Below, piece after piece: positions 26,798-36,058 of a stretch of DNA of 64,000 bases; within the stretch, counting starts at the first letter, position 1, and each line of letters starts with the position of its first letter. Position numbers and translations under genes: made by a program. The notes beneath the pieces were generated by a model. The model saw only the letters and a program-made list of their open reading frames with translations, searched no databases and was not told the origin of the DNA. This stretch comes from Novosphingobium sp. 9 (GTDB lineage: Bacteria > Pseudomonadota > Alphaproteobacteria > Sphingomonadales > Sphingomonadaceae), in NCBI RefSeq assembly GCF_025340265.1, contig NZ_CP022708.1, forward strand, positions 643,501 through 707,500, written 5' to 3'.

Positions 26798-27443
26798 CTA
26801 CCCTGTGGCCAATGTCATGGCCTTGGCAAGGGCCAGTGCCGTCTGGTGGCACGGCGCCTGCCTCTCGGTCTGCGGCAAAGCGGCGCATCCAGCCGGTCAG
26901 AGCGGTATCCGGGTGATTGCGCAGGATCGCGGAGAAAACCTGATCGTCCTCGTCCTGCCCCAGCTTGAAGCGGCCGGTCAGCCCGGTGACGCGCGCGCGA
27001 AAGGCGATCACCTGCTGGGCCATGCCGTCGTAACGGGGGCCGAGTTCGGCGCTCGACCAGCCATCGCCTTCCATGGCGGTGACCAGTGCGGACAGCGCGG
27101 TGTGCGTTTCATCGGGCAGGAAGCTGATTTCGGCCTGCAAAACCAGATGCGCGAAGTTCCAGGTCGGTGCCCAGTTGCGTCGCTCGGCGTGCGAGGGTGA
27201 GACGTAACCGGAGGGGCCGTTGATCAGGATTCTTGCCGAAGAGTCTCGCACCAGCGCTGCATGCAGCGGATTGCGACGGGCGACGTGGCCAAGCAGGCTG
27301 ACCAGTTGTCCGGCATCGTCGTATTCGCCCAGCAGGGGTAGCACGCTGGCCTCGCCATCGGCACTGGTGATCCACGCGAGCGGATATTGCGCGATCAGAT
27401 CGCGGATGTCGGTGTGGTCGAACAGATCGAAAGCGTGCCCCAT
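26798..27443 (-). CDS. PaiB-like FMN-binding protein (probable one-base frameshift near 26867)
   Basis: Residues 1-200 match the PaiB pattern: HTDIRDLIAQYPLAWITS, LLGHVARRNP, ILINGPSGYVSPS and WNFAHLVLQAE, then KLGQDEDDQVFSAILRNHPD. PaiB proteins are split-barrel flavin or heme binders of about 205-215 residues linked to sporulation/protease control or stress. As given, the frame runs on about 200 bp into the MocR gene (to 26592). Removing one base at 26867-26868 gives a 214-residue protein ending ALALAKAMTLATG with a stop at 26798, 4 bp before MocR. I favour the short form; the exact end is uncertain. Confidence 0.68.
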
Positions 27444-27478
27444 TGGCCCGGTACTCAGGGCAGACGGCTTCGGTCGCA

Positions 27479-27541
27479 AGTACCAAGTTGAAAATGAGGA
27501 CAGGTCCAGTCTGGCCCCCCTGGCATGATGAAACTGGTACT
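27479..27541. promoter_or_regulatory. Spaced inverted repeat in divergent PaiB/amidohydrolase promoter
   Basis: AAGTACCAAGTT at 27479-27490 and AACTGGTACTT at 27531-27541 pair over 11 positions with one bulge. Between them lie GGTCCAGTCTGG (27503-27514) and a C-run. Located between starts 27443 and 27602. Architecture suits the MocR regulator encoded by the leftward operon. Confidence 0.45.
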
Positions 27542-27601
27542 TTCAAGGGGCCGATGAGGGGGCCATTGTCCTGCGCATTCAATCAAGGCCGAACGAAGGA
27601 C

Positions 27602-29302
27602 ATGGACATGATCGACAGGCGCAGGATGCTCGCAGGGACGGGGCTGCTGGCGGGAACGGCGGCAGCCATGTCCAATGCCGCATGGGCTGCGGCCGGTCGT
27701 GCGCTGGCGGCCGAGCGCGTTCTGGACGTGGCCTATATCAATGCCAGGGTCTGGACGGCCAATCCGCTTCAGCCGCGTACCGATGCGATCGGTCTTGCCG
27801 GCAACCGCATTGTCGCACTGGGGCAGGATGCGGTGCGGGCCGCGATCGGCAAGGGCACGCGCGTCGTCGATCTGCAGGGTGCTTTCGTCAGCCCCGGTTT
27901 CATCGACAACCACACGCATTTCATGATCGCCTCGACCACGCTGTCGCAGCCCGATCTGCTGTCGTCGAAGGATCGTGCGGATTTCGTTTCGCGGCTTGGC
28001 AAGGTGGCGCACGAGAGGCCGGGCAAGTGGATTCTGGGCGGCAGCTGGGACGAGCAGCGCCTGGGCGGCGGGTTGCCGGACAAGAGCTGGATCGATGCCG
28101 CGACGGGAGATACGCCGGTGGCGGTCCCACGCACCGACCTGCACATGTATCTGTGCAATTCGGCGGCGCTGCGGCTTGCCGGGATCACCCGCAATACCCC
28201 CGATGTTCCTGGCGGCGAGATCGGGCGCGATGCCTCGGGTGAACCGAACGGCATTCTCAAGGACAATGCCAAGCAACTGGTGGAGCGGGTGATTCCGCAG
28301 CCGACCGATGCCGAACGCGATGCGACGATGCGCGAAGGGATAAGCTGGGCTCTGGCCCGCGGTTTCACGCAGGTCCACACGCCCGAGCCGTTCGATTGGG
28401 TGACGTTCGATACGGCTCGGCGCGTGCGAGCCAAGGGGGAGACGGACCTGCGCTTCCTGTGCATGGTCCCGGCGCGCGACTGGGAAAAGCTTGCCGCGAT
28501 CATCGCCAAGGAAGGCAAGGGCGATGAATGGGTGCGCTGGGGTGCGGTCAAGGCGCTGGCCGACGGTTCGCTGGGCTCGCGCACGGCGCGCTTCCACCAG
28601 CCCTACACTGATGCACCGGGCGTCTACGGCAACTGGGTGACGCAGCCTGACGAGCTTCGGGCGCAGGTTTTCGGCGCGGACAAGGCCGGTCTGCAAGTGG
28701 CGATCCATGCCATCGGCGATGCCGCCAACGACCTTGCGCTCGACGTCTTCGCCGAGACCGAGGCGCGTAACGGCCCGCGTGACCGGCGCGGGCGTATCGA
28801 ACACGCCCAGCACCTGACCGCTGCGGCGCTGCCGCGTTTCGCCGCGCAGAAAGTCATTGCTTCGGTCCAGCCTTATCACGCTATCGACGATGGTCGCTGG
28901 GCCGTCGATCGGATCGGGGAAGAACGGCTGGAGCGGACCTATGCTTTCGGCTCGCTGCTGGAGACGGGGGCGACCGTGACGTTCGGTTCGGATTGGCCGG
29001 TGGCTCCGCTCGATGCGCGTCAGGGGATCTATGCGGCTGTCACGCGCGAGACGATCGACGGGAAGAACCCGCAAGGGTGGCTGCCGGACCAGAAGATCTC
29101 GGTCGAACAGGCGCTGACCTGCTATACCCGCAACAATGCCTTCGCCGGCTTTCAGGAGCGCGATCACGGCCGCATCGCACCCGGTTTCATCGCCGATCTT
29201 ACCGTGCTGGGCGCCGATCCGTTCGAGACCGAGCCGAACGCGATCCCGGATATCGAAATCCTGCGCACGCTGGTCGATGGCAAGGAGCGTTACACCGCCT
29301 GA
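27602..29302 (+). CDS. YtcJ-type metal-dependent amidohydrolase, Tat-exported
   Basis: 566 residues, ATG after GAAGGA; a second in-frame ATG lies two codons on. The N-terminus has a twin-arginine signal (DRRRMLAGTGLLAG) ending near an A-x-A site, so export to the periplasm in folded form is expected. Metal site: HTH in GFIDNHTHFM, His in AIHAIGDAAND and IEHAQHL, and the Asp of FGSDWPV. The C-terminal beta domain is GFIADLTVLG. Family members hydrolyse formamides or N-acyl bonds; physiological substrates are mostly unknown. It is divergent from paiB-mocR and is probably regulated by MocR. Confidence 0.88.
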   Translation: MDMIDRRRMLAGTGLLAGTAAAMSNAAWAAAGRALAAERVLDVAYINARVWTANPLQPRTDAIGLAGNRIVALGQDAVRAAIGKGTRVVDLQGAFVSPGFIDNHTHFMIASTTLSQPDLLSSKDRADFVSRLGKVAHERPGKWILGGSWDEQRLGGGLPDKSWIDAATGDTPVAVPRTDLHMYLCNSAALRLAGITRNTPDVPGGEIGRDASGEPNGILKDNAKQLVERVIPQPTDAERDATMREGISWALARGFTQVHTPEPFDWVTFDTARRVRAKGETDLRFLCMVPARDWEKLAAIIAKEGKGDEWVRWGAVKALADGSLGSRTARFHQPYTDAPGVYGNWVTQPDELRAQVFGADKAGLQVAIHAIGDAANDLALDVFAETEARNGPRDRRGRIEHAQHLTAAALPRFAAQKVIASVQPYHAIDDGRWAVDRIGEERLERTYAFGSLLETGATVTFGSDWPVAPLDARQGIYAAVTRETIDGKNPQGWLPDQKISVEQALTCYTRNNAFAGFQERDHGRIAPGFIADLTVLGADPFETEPNAIPDIEILRTLVDGKERYTA

Positions 29303-29350
29303 TCGACGCGCCGGTTTCCCCTGATATCCTGAACCTCGCGGCCGGGCCGG

Positions 29351-29383
29351 GCGATACGCGCTCGCGTTTGTGGCGCGTATCGC
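29351..29383 (+). terminator. Hairpin after the YtcJ-type gene
   Basis: GCGATACGCGC (29351-29361), 11-nt loop, GCGCGTATCGC (29373-29383): perfect 11-bp arms. It follows the amidohydrolase stop by 49 bp and precedes the serine recombinase by 52 bp. No T-run follows, so it may be a weak terminator or a recombinase site. Confidence 0.4.
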
Positions 29384-29434
29384 TAAAGGCGCAAGGGCGC
29401 ATCGCCGATGCGATGGGCAGGAAATGGGGCGACG

Positions 29435-29854
29435 ATGAAACTCGGGTACGTGCGCGTCAGCGAGAGCGAAACGCATCACGACACGCAACTTGCAGCGCTG
29501 CAGGACGCAGGAGCCGTGCGGATCTGGCAGGATCGCGGGGTCTCCGGCTCGGCGGTTCTGAAGCCTGCGTACCGAGAGATGCTCGATTATGCGCAGCCCG
29601 GTGACGAGATCGTTGTCTGGCGTCTGGATCGCCTCGCCCGCTCGCTTGGGACGCTGATGTTCGAGCTGGACGATCTGGCGAAGCGTTCGCTGGGGCTTCA
29701 TGCCCTTGCGGAAGGCATCGTCTCCCCCGCGGGCGACGGCGGCGCTTTTTTCGGTGCAGTGTCCGCATTTCGCAGGTTCGAGCGCGATGCCCTGCAAGAG
29801 CGGGCTGAGGCAGACCGATACGCGGCGGACAGGCGGAGTCATTCCGAGGTATAA
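29435..29854 (+). CDS. Short serine recombinase (resolvase catalytic domain only)
   Basis: 139 residues, ATG preceded by a G/A-rich stretch. The resolvase/invertase catalytic core is intact: YVRVS with the nucleophilic Ser at position 9, RGVSG, and the arginine cluster VVWRLDRLARSL; the long E-helix follows as SAFRRFERDALQERAEAD. Family members of 180-200 residues end in a helix-turn-helix DNA-binding domain; here the protein stops just after the E-helix. There is no evident HTH in other frames downstream. It may be a remnant of a mobile element or a partner-dependent recombinase. No transposase or terminal repeat is seen nearby. Confidence 0.72.
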   Translation: MKLGYVRVSESETHHDTQLAALQDAGAVRIWQDRGVSGSAVLKPAYREMLDYAQPGDEIVVWRLDRLARSLGTLMFELDDLAKRSLGLHALAEGIVSPAGDGGAFFGAVSAFRRFERDALQERAEADRYAADRRSHSEV

Positions 29855-29876
29855 TGTAGCCGCAAGGCCCTCTGCG

Positions 29877-30788
29877 TCAGGCCGGTTCCCGCGTTTCCTC
29901 GATCGCCTCGGGCTGTTGTTGCCCCAGTGTCGTCAGCAGCCAGTTACGGAATGCCCGGACCACCGGCCTGTGCTCGTTGCGCTGCGGATAGACCAGGAAA
30001 TGGTTCGCCTCGTGCAGCGCGACGGTGCGATCGGCAAACGGGCAGACCAGCCGCCCGCTTGCCAGTTCGCGCTCGGCCAGCTGGACCGTTTCGAGGCATA
30101 CGCCCAGACCGTCCACGGCAGCGGCGATGGCCATGAAGCTGCGGTCGAAGCGAATGGCGGGAGGCGGAGGCGCGGCTGTGCCGTTGGCCCGGAACCAGTC
30201 CGCCCAGTTCACCGTCTTGATCATACTGCGGATCAGCGGCACGTGGTGAAGGTCTTCCGGCGTGGTCAGCTTGCGGGCCATCTCCGGGGTGCACATCGGT
30301 TGCAACTCGGCGGTGCCGAGGGAGTGGACCACCAGCCCTTCTGCCTCGTCCAGACCATAGACGATATCGACATCATACGTATCCTGCGAGAAGCGAACGG
30401 CCTCCGGATCGGCAGATATCGTCACTTCGAAACCGGGATTGTCGGCCAGGAACTGGTTGAGGCGCGGGGCGAGCCATTGCGCCGCAAAGCTGGGCGACGA
30501 GTGCAGCCTGAGGACAAGCGACTGGCGCTGCGAGATGCTGTCCATCGCGCCGCGCACAAGCCCCAGCGCCTCGGCCACCGGTCGTGCGAACAGCGTGCCG
30601 TCGGGCGTGAGGCGCAAGGTGCTGCGGCTGCGATCGAACAGCAGAGTGCCGATATCGCGCTCCAGTCTGGTGATCGCGTGGCTGACCGCGCTGGGCGAGA
30701 GATGCAGTTCGCGCGCGGCCTCCTTGAAGGAGAGATGGCGCGCTGCGGCCTCGAAGACCGGCAGCGCACCGATCGATATGCGTCGCAT
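29877..30788 (-). CDS. LysR-family transcriptional regulator (GcvA-like)
   Basis: 303 residues. The N-terminal helix-turn-helix is clear (LPVFEAAARHLSFKEAARELHLSPSAVSH; note the conserved FxxAA...LxxSxSAVS pattern) and the rest is a periplasmic-binding-like effector domain with WLAPRLNQFLADNPGFEV. The subclass fits GcvA/AmpR-like regulators. It is divergent from the SDR gene at 31074, the usual arrangement for a LysR protein and its target. The 285-bp space holds an AT-rich segment near 30855-30905 where the promoters should lie; I could not define a firm TN11A site. Confidence 0.9.
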   Translation of the reverse strand: MRRISIGALPVFEAAARHLSFKEAARELHLSPSAVSHAITRLERDIGTLLFDRSRSTLRLTPDGTLFARPVAEALGLVRGAMDSISQRQSLVLRLHSSPSFAAQWLAPRLNQFLADNPGFEVTISADPEAVRFSQDTYDVDIVYGLDEAEGLVVHSLGTAELQPMCTPEMARKLTTPEDLHHVPLIRSMIKTVNWADWFRANGTAAPPPPAIRFDRSFMAIAAAVDGLGVCLETVQLAERELASGRLVCPFADRTVALHEANHFLVYPQRNEHRPVVRAFRNWLLTTLGQQQPEAIEETREPA

Positions 30789-31073
30789 GGTTGTTGCCCC
30801 TGTGATTGTGCCCGGTGGTCGATGCTAATCGCGTTTGGGCCCGATTGCGACAGCGAGATGAGAATAATTCACCTTACACGATAAGTTTTCATGTTCGTCA
30901 TGATGGCTTGTTGCTCCCCCTCGCGGGGGCACAGACAGCACGCTTGCGCTTTTGCGGTCGTGCGCAGGGTGCGTTGGAATGTCTGCTGCCCTGCGCGCGG
31001 CGTGTGTTTGCCACGCCGGCATGGCGAGCGGATTTCTCGTTCTCTTTCAAACCAGTGAAGGAAGGCTCTCATC

Positions 31074-31826
31074 ATGGATCTCGGACTCGAGGACAGGAAA
31101 GTGATCGTCAGCGGCGGGTCACGCGGGATTGGCCGCGCTATCGTCGAGACGTTTCTGGCAGAGGGTGCGGCCGTATCCTTCTGTGCGCGCGATGCGGCGG
31201 GTATCGCCGCTGCAGAGCAGGCGCTGGCGGGGCGTGCCAGCGGCGCGGTGGTGGATGTGACCGATGCCGAGGCGATGCGCGCCTGGGTCGCCGCTGCAGG
31301 TGAGGCGATGGGCGGTATCGATATTGTCGTGCCCAATGTCAGCGCTTTGGCAGGCGGCGGCGATCTCGATACCTGGCGCCGCGCGTTCGAGACCGACCTG
31401 CTCGGCAGCGTGTCGATGGTCACGGCAGCGCTGCCGTTTCTCAAGGCGTCCGATGCGGCTTCGGTGGTGCTGATTTCGAGCGTATCGGGGCGCGAGGTGG
31501 ACATGTTCGCCGAGCCTTACGGTGTGCTCAAGGCAGCGCTCATCCACTACGGCAAGACGCTTTCGGTTCGGCACGCGCCCGATGGTATTCGCGTCAACAC
31601 CGTGTCGCCGGGGAATGTCTATTTCAGCGACGGCGTATGGGGCAAGATCGAGCGCGAAACGCCGGAGGTTTTCGCGCAGTGCATGGCACAGAACCCGCTC
31701 GGCCGGATGGCGACGCCGCAGGAAGTGGCCAACGCCGTTGCGTTTCTCGCGAGTTCTGCGGCTAGCTTCACCACCGGAACCGATCTGCTGGTCGATGGCG
31801 GACTGACGCGCGGCGTACAGTTCTGA
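31074..31826 (+). CDS. Short-chain dehydrogenase/reductase
   Basis: 250 residues with classical SDR features: cofactor motif GGSRGIG at residues 14-20, catalytic Ser in VVLISSVSG, and YGVLK (Tyr-x3-Lys). The C-terminal NTVSPGNVYF and TGTDLLVDGG elements complete the fold. Acidic/basic residues after beta 2 (CARD) suggest NADP preference. GAAGGA lies upstream. It stands alone between the LysR regulator and the kdp operon, so an oxidation of an alcohol or ketone under LysR control is inferred. Confidence 0.9.
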   Translation: MDLGLEDRKVIVSGGSRGIGRAIVETFLAEGAAVSFCARDAAGIAAAEQALAGRASGAVVDVTDAEAMRAWVAAAGEAMGGIDIVVPNVSALAGGGDLDTWRRAFETDLLGSVSMVTAALPFLKASDAASVVLISSVSGREVDMFAEPYGVLKAALIHYGKTLSVRHAPDGIRVNTVSPGNVYFSDGVWGKIERETPEVFAQCMAQNPLGRMATPQEVANAVAFLASSAASFTTGTDLLVDGGLTRGVQF

Positions 31827-32097
31827 CAACGCACCACCCATAGTGAGCGGCGATATCGGGTGCATGTTCCTTGCGACAGGCCCGGTATCGCCCTTCGGTA
31901 TCGGACTCCGGCAAGGCCCCCGGTTCTGTCCACGCCGCGCGGCACTTTGACTGGGATAATTCTCCCGATCATATGCAAATACTATGCGGGCCGGGTTTTG
32001 CCTGTCTCGCATTTCAACGATACCTGATCCTAATGGCTCTGCTGAACCCGCCGTGCGCCGCGTCTGTTTGCGGTGCAGCGGTTCAGGAGCATTACCC
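31827..32097. other. Region upstream of the kdp operon
   Basis: 270 bp without a supported gene. The expected kdp promoter should be here; the AT-richest part, TGGGATAATTCTCCCGATCATATGCAAATAC at about 31950-31984 (in two pieces), includes GATAAT as a possible -10 box. A direct repeat CGGTATCG occurs near 31884 and 31897. AGGAG before 32098 is a ribosome site. Confidence 0.3.
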
Positions 32098-32181
32098 ATG
32101 CAGGACATCCTCTGGATTGGCCTGACCCTCGTGTTGCTGGTGGCGAGCCTTGGCTACGTCGCGCTGTGCAACAAGGCGTGA
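32098..32181 (+). CDS. 27-residue single-span membrane peptide upstream of kdpF
   Basis: Short frame MQDILWIGLTLVLLVASLGY then VALCNKA, with AGGAG eight bases upstream of its ATG. Almost the whole peptide is one hydrophobic helix with a short polar C-terminal end. It lies 13 bp before kdpF and has a similar size and design, so it looks like a co-translated small membrane subunit or a second KdpF-like peptide. No known family is assigned by me. Ribosome site, spacing and clear helix support translation. Confidence 0.6.
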   Translation: MQDILWIGLTLVLLVASLGYVALCNKA

Positions 32182-32194
32182 GGGGGCAGCGACC

Positions 32195-32284
32195 ATGACC
32201 ATCGATCTGTGGCTGGCGGGACTGACCGCGCTCGGCCTTCTCGTCTATCTCGTCGCCGTGCTCGCACGGCCCGAACGGTTCTGA
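32195..32284 (+). CDS. kdpF: KdpF, small subunit of the KdpFABC potassium pump
   Basis: 29 residues: one transmembrane helix (LWLAGLTALGLLVYLVAVLA) followed by the typical KdpF end RPERF. KdpF stabilises the KdpABC complex in the inner membrane. Position immediately before kdpA (13 bp) confirms the identity despite its small size. Confidence 0.85.
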   Translation: MTIDLWLAGLTALGLLVYLVAVLARPERF

Positions 32285-32297
32285 GGGAGCACACCCG

Positions 32298-34000
32298 ATG
32301 ACCTTACAGGGATGGCTGCTGATTGCAGTCTTCGTCGGCGTGCTGCTGGCGATCACCAAGCCGATGGGGCTGTGGCTCCACGCGCTGTACGAAGGCCGCC
32401 GCACGCCGCTGCATGTGGTGCTGGGGCCGGTGGAGCGCGGGTTCTACAAGCTGGCGGGGATCGACCCGGCCGAGGACCAGTCGTGGAAGCGCTATGCGGT
32501 CCATATGCTGGTGTTCAGCGCGGTCGCACTGCTGCTGACCTATGTCCTGCTGCGCGCGCAAGGCGCGCTGCCGCTCAACGGCCTTGGCTATGCCGGGATC
32601 GGTGCTGACGGCGCGTTCAACACCGCCGTCAGCTTCACCACCAACACCAACTGGCAGTGGTATTCAGGCGAGGCGGCGATGAGCAACCTTTCGCAGATGC
32701 TCGCCCTCACGCTGCACAACTTCCTGTCCGCGGCGACCGGCATTGCGCTGGCCTTCGCGTTCTTCCGCGGCTTCGCGCGTCGCAGCGCCACGGGTATCGG
32801 CAACTTCTGGGCCGATATCACGCGCATCACGCTCTATCTGCTGCTGCCGATCTGCGTGGTCTATGGTGTCTACCTGATTGCCAGCGGCGTGCCGCAGACG
32901 CTGGCCGCTTCGGTGGACGTCTCGACGCTGGAAGGCGTCAAGCAGACGCTGGCGCTGGGGCCGGTCGCTTCGCAGGAGGCGATCAAGATGCTGGGCACCA
33001 ACGGTGGCGGCTTCTTCAACGCCAACTCCGCGCATCCTTTCGAGAACCCGACGGCGATGACCAACCTTGTGCAGATGCTGTCGATCTTCTGGATCGGCAC
33101 GGGTCTGACCTGGTGCTTCGGCAAGGCCGTGGGCAACCCGCGTCAGGGCTGGGCGATCCTGGCGGCGATGATGACGATCTTCCTCGTCGGCGTTCTGGTC
33201 GTCTATTCGCAGGAAGCGGCGGGCAATCCGATCCTTCACCACCTTGGCGTTGCCGGGGGTAATATGGAAGGCAAGGAAGTGCGCTTCGGCATCGTCGCCA
33301 GTGCGCTGTTCTCGGTCATCACCACGGCGGCTTCGTGCGGGCGGTCAATGCCATGCATGACAGCTTCACCGCGCTGGGCGGCATGATCCCGCTGTTCAAC
33401 ATCCAGCTGGGCGAAGTGGTCGTCGGCGGCGTGGGCGCAGGTATCTACGGTTTCCTGCTGTTCGCGATCCTGGCCGTCTTTGTGGCGGGCCTGATGGTGG
33501 GCCGCACGCCCGAGTACGTCGGCAAGAAGATCGAGAGCCGCGAGGTGAAGCTGGCCGTTCTGGCGATCGCGGTGCTGCCGCTGATCATCCTGGGCGGAAC
33601 CGCGATCTCCTCGGTGCTGGCAGCAGGCCTTGCAGGCCCGCTCAACAAGGGCCCGCACGGCTTCTCCGAGATCCTCTATGGCTTCACCAGTGCCGTGGGC
33701 AACAACGGTTCGGCCTTCGCAGGGCTGACCGCAGGCACGCCGTATTACAACGGCATGCTGGGCGTTGCCATGTGGCTTGGCCGCTTCTTCGTCATCATCC
33801 CGATGCTGGCGATCGCGGGCAGTCTTGCCGCCAAGAAGTACACCCCCGAGACCGCAGGCAGCTTCCCCACCACGGGTCTGCTGTGGACGGGCCTGCTGAT
33901 CGGCATCGTGCTGATCGTCGGCGGCCTGACCTTCCTGCCCAGCCTCGCCCTTGGCCCCATCGCCGATCATCTCGCGATGATCCATGGCCAGCTTTTCTGA
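32298..34000 (+). CDS. kdpA: KdpA, potassium-binding channel subunit (one-base deletion at 33339-33341)
   Basis: About 567 residues after adding one G to the GGG run at 33339-33341. The first frame covers residues 1-347 including the selectivity-filter segments ([31 protein letters not shown]). The second resumes with [20 protein letters not shown] and continues to the end ([14 protein letters not shown]). Restoration gives [14 protein letters not shown], the conserved third filter. KdpA selects and moves K+ in the KdpFABC P-type ATPase, induced by K+ limitation. All other kdp genes are in place, so loss of kdpA would be pointless; I read the shift as a sequencing error. Confidence 0.9.
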
Positions 34001-34010
34001 GGATCACCCA

Positions 34011-36046
34011 ATGGCTCGGTCCGAGAATAAATCTCTGTTCACCGCAGACCTGATCGTTCCGGCGATCGGGGATGCCTTCCGCAAACTCAACCCCGCGAAC
34101 TGATCCGCAACCCGGTGATGTTCACGACAGCCGTCGTCGCGCTGTTGCTGACGGTGCTGCTGGTGGTCGGCCACGATGGCCTGACCGTCGGCTTCAAGCT
34201 GCAACTCGTCGTGTGGCTGTGGTTGACGGTGCTGTTCGGCACCTTCGCCGAAGCCATCGCCGAAGGTCGCGGCAAGGCACAGGCCGCGTCCTTGCGTGCC
34301 ACCAAGGCCGAACTCACCGCCAAGCGCCTCAAGGGCGATAGCGGCAGGTTCGAGGAAGTGCCCGCCAGCGCGCTCAGGAAGGGGGATGTGGTGCTGGTGC
34401 AGACCGGCGATCTGATCCCGTCGGACGGCGAAGTCGTCTGGGGTGTCGCCTCGGTCAACGAGGCTGCGATCACCGGTGAATCGGCACCCGTCATCCGCGA
34501 GGCGGGCGGTGACCGCTCGGCGGTGACGGCGGGCACCCGCGTGATCTCGGACGAGATCCGCGTAGCAGTCACCGTCAATCCGGGGCAGGGCTTCCTCGAC
34601 CGGATGATCGCGCTGGTCGAAGGGGCAGAGCGCCAGAAGACCCCGAACGAGATCGCGCTCACCCTGCTGCTGGTTGGCCTGACGATCATCTTTCTGATCG
34701 CGGTCGCCACCATTCCGGGCTTTGCCAGCTATGCCGGCGGTTCGGTGCCGGTGGCGATCCTGGCCGCGCTGCTCATCACGCTGATCCCCACGACCATCGC
34801 CGCGCTGCTCTCGGCCATCGGTATCGCCGGGATGGACCGCCTCGTGCGCTTCAACGTGCTGGCCAAGTCCGGCCGCGCGGTGGAGGCTGCGGGTGATGTC
34901 GACGTGCTGCTCCTCGACAAGACCGGCACGATCACCGTGGGAGACCGTCAGGCGACCGAGTTTCGTCCGGTCTCGGGCGTCACGCCACACGAACTGGCCG
35001 AAGCCGCGCTGATCGCCAGCCTTGCCGACGAGACGCCGGAAGGTCGATCCATCGTGGTCCTCGCCCGCGAGAAGTTCGGGCAGACCGCCACGGCGCTGCC
35101 CGAAGGCGCGGAGGTCATTCCGTTCACCGCGCAGACCCGTATCTCGGGCGTCAATACCGGTGGCCGGGTGATCCAGAAGGGCGCCGTGCAGGCGATCCTC
35201 AAGGCCAATCCGGGCGCGGGAACGACGGCTTCGGCCACCGAACTGCGCCGTATCACCGACGAGATCGGCCGTATGGGCGGCACGCCGCTCGCCGTTGCGG
35301 TCGATGGCCGCCTGCTGGGTGCGATCTTCCTCAAGGATATCGTCAAGGCTGGCATCCGCGAGCGCTTCGGTGAACTGCGCGCCATGGGCATCCGCACGGT
35401 GATGATCACCGGCGACAACCCGCTGACCGCAGCCTCCATCGCGGCGGAATCAGGTGTCGACGACTTCCTCGCCGAAGCCACGCCCGAGGACAAGCTGGCG
35501 CTGATCCGCAAGGAACAGCAGGGCGGTCGCCTCGTCGCGATGTGCGGCGATGGCACCAACGATGCCCCTGCACTGGCACAGGCCGACGTCGGCGTCGCCA
35601 TGAACACCGGCACGCAGGCGGCGCGCGAGGCGGGCAACATGGTCGATCTCGACAGCGATCCGACCAAGCTGATCGAGGTCGTCGGTCTGGGCAAGCAGTT
35701 GCTCATGACACGCGGCGCGCTGACGACCTTCTCGGTCGCCAACGACGTGGCCAAGTACTTCGCGATCATCCCCGCGATGTTCGTGGCGCTCTATCCGGGC
35801 CTGACCGTGCTGAACGTCATGCACCTCACCAGCCCGCAGAGCGCGATCCTTTCGGCGATCATCTTCAACGCGCTGATCATTCCCTGTCTGGTGCCGCTGG
35901 CGCTCAAGGGCGTGGCCTACAAGCCGATGGGAGCAGGCCCGCTGCTCGCCCGCAACTTGGCGGTCTACGGCCTTGGCGGCCTGATCGCGCCGTTCATCGG
36001 CATCAAGCTCATCGACCTGGCCGTGGGCGGCCTGGGTCTCGCCTGA
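34011..36046 (+). CDS. kdpB: KdpB, P-type ATPase catalytic subunit (one-base deletion at 34091-34094)
   Basis: About 678 residues after adding one C to the CCCC run at 34091-34094, which joins FRKLNP to [10 protein letters not shown]. The phosphorylation site is DKTGT in [18 protein letters not shown] lies in [11 protein letters not shown]; the hinge is [24 protein letters not shown] (given here as the family [10 protein letters not shown] motif). KdpB hydrolyses ATP to drive K+ uptake through KdpA. Ten bases separate it from kdpA, with GAGGA upstream. As with kdpA, the early stop is almost surely an artefact, since the 640 residues after it are perfectly conserved in pattern. Confidence 0.92.
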
Positions 36047-36058
36047 GGAGGCGGCAAC

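Noticed and set aside
27455..29842. 795-codon open frame on the minus strand
   Set aside because: Antisense to the YtcJ-type amidohydrolase and serine recombinase. Composition rich in Arg/His/Gln with no domain.
33339..34094. Programmed ribosomal frameshifting in kdpA and kdpB
   Set aside because: The sites differ in sequence, lack a slippery heptamer with downstream structure, and similar breaks occur in unrelated genes; sequencing error is simpler.
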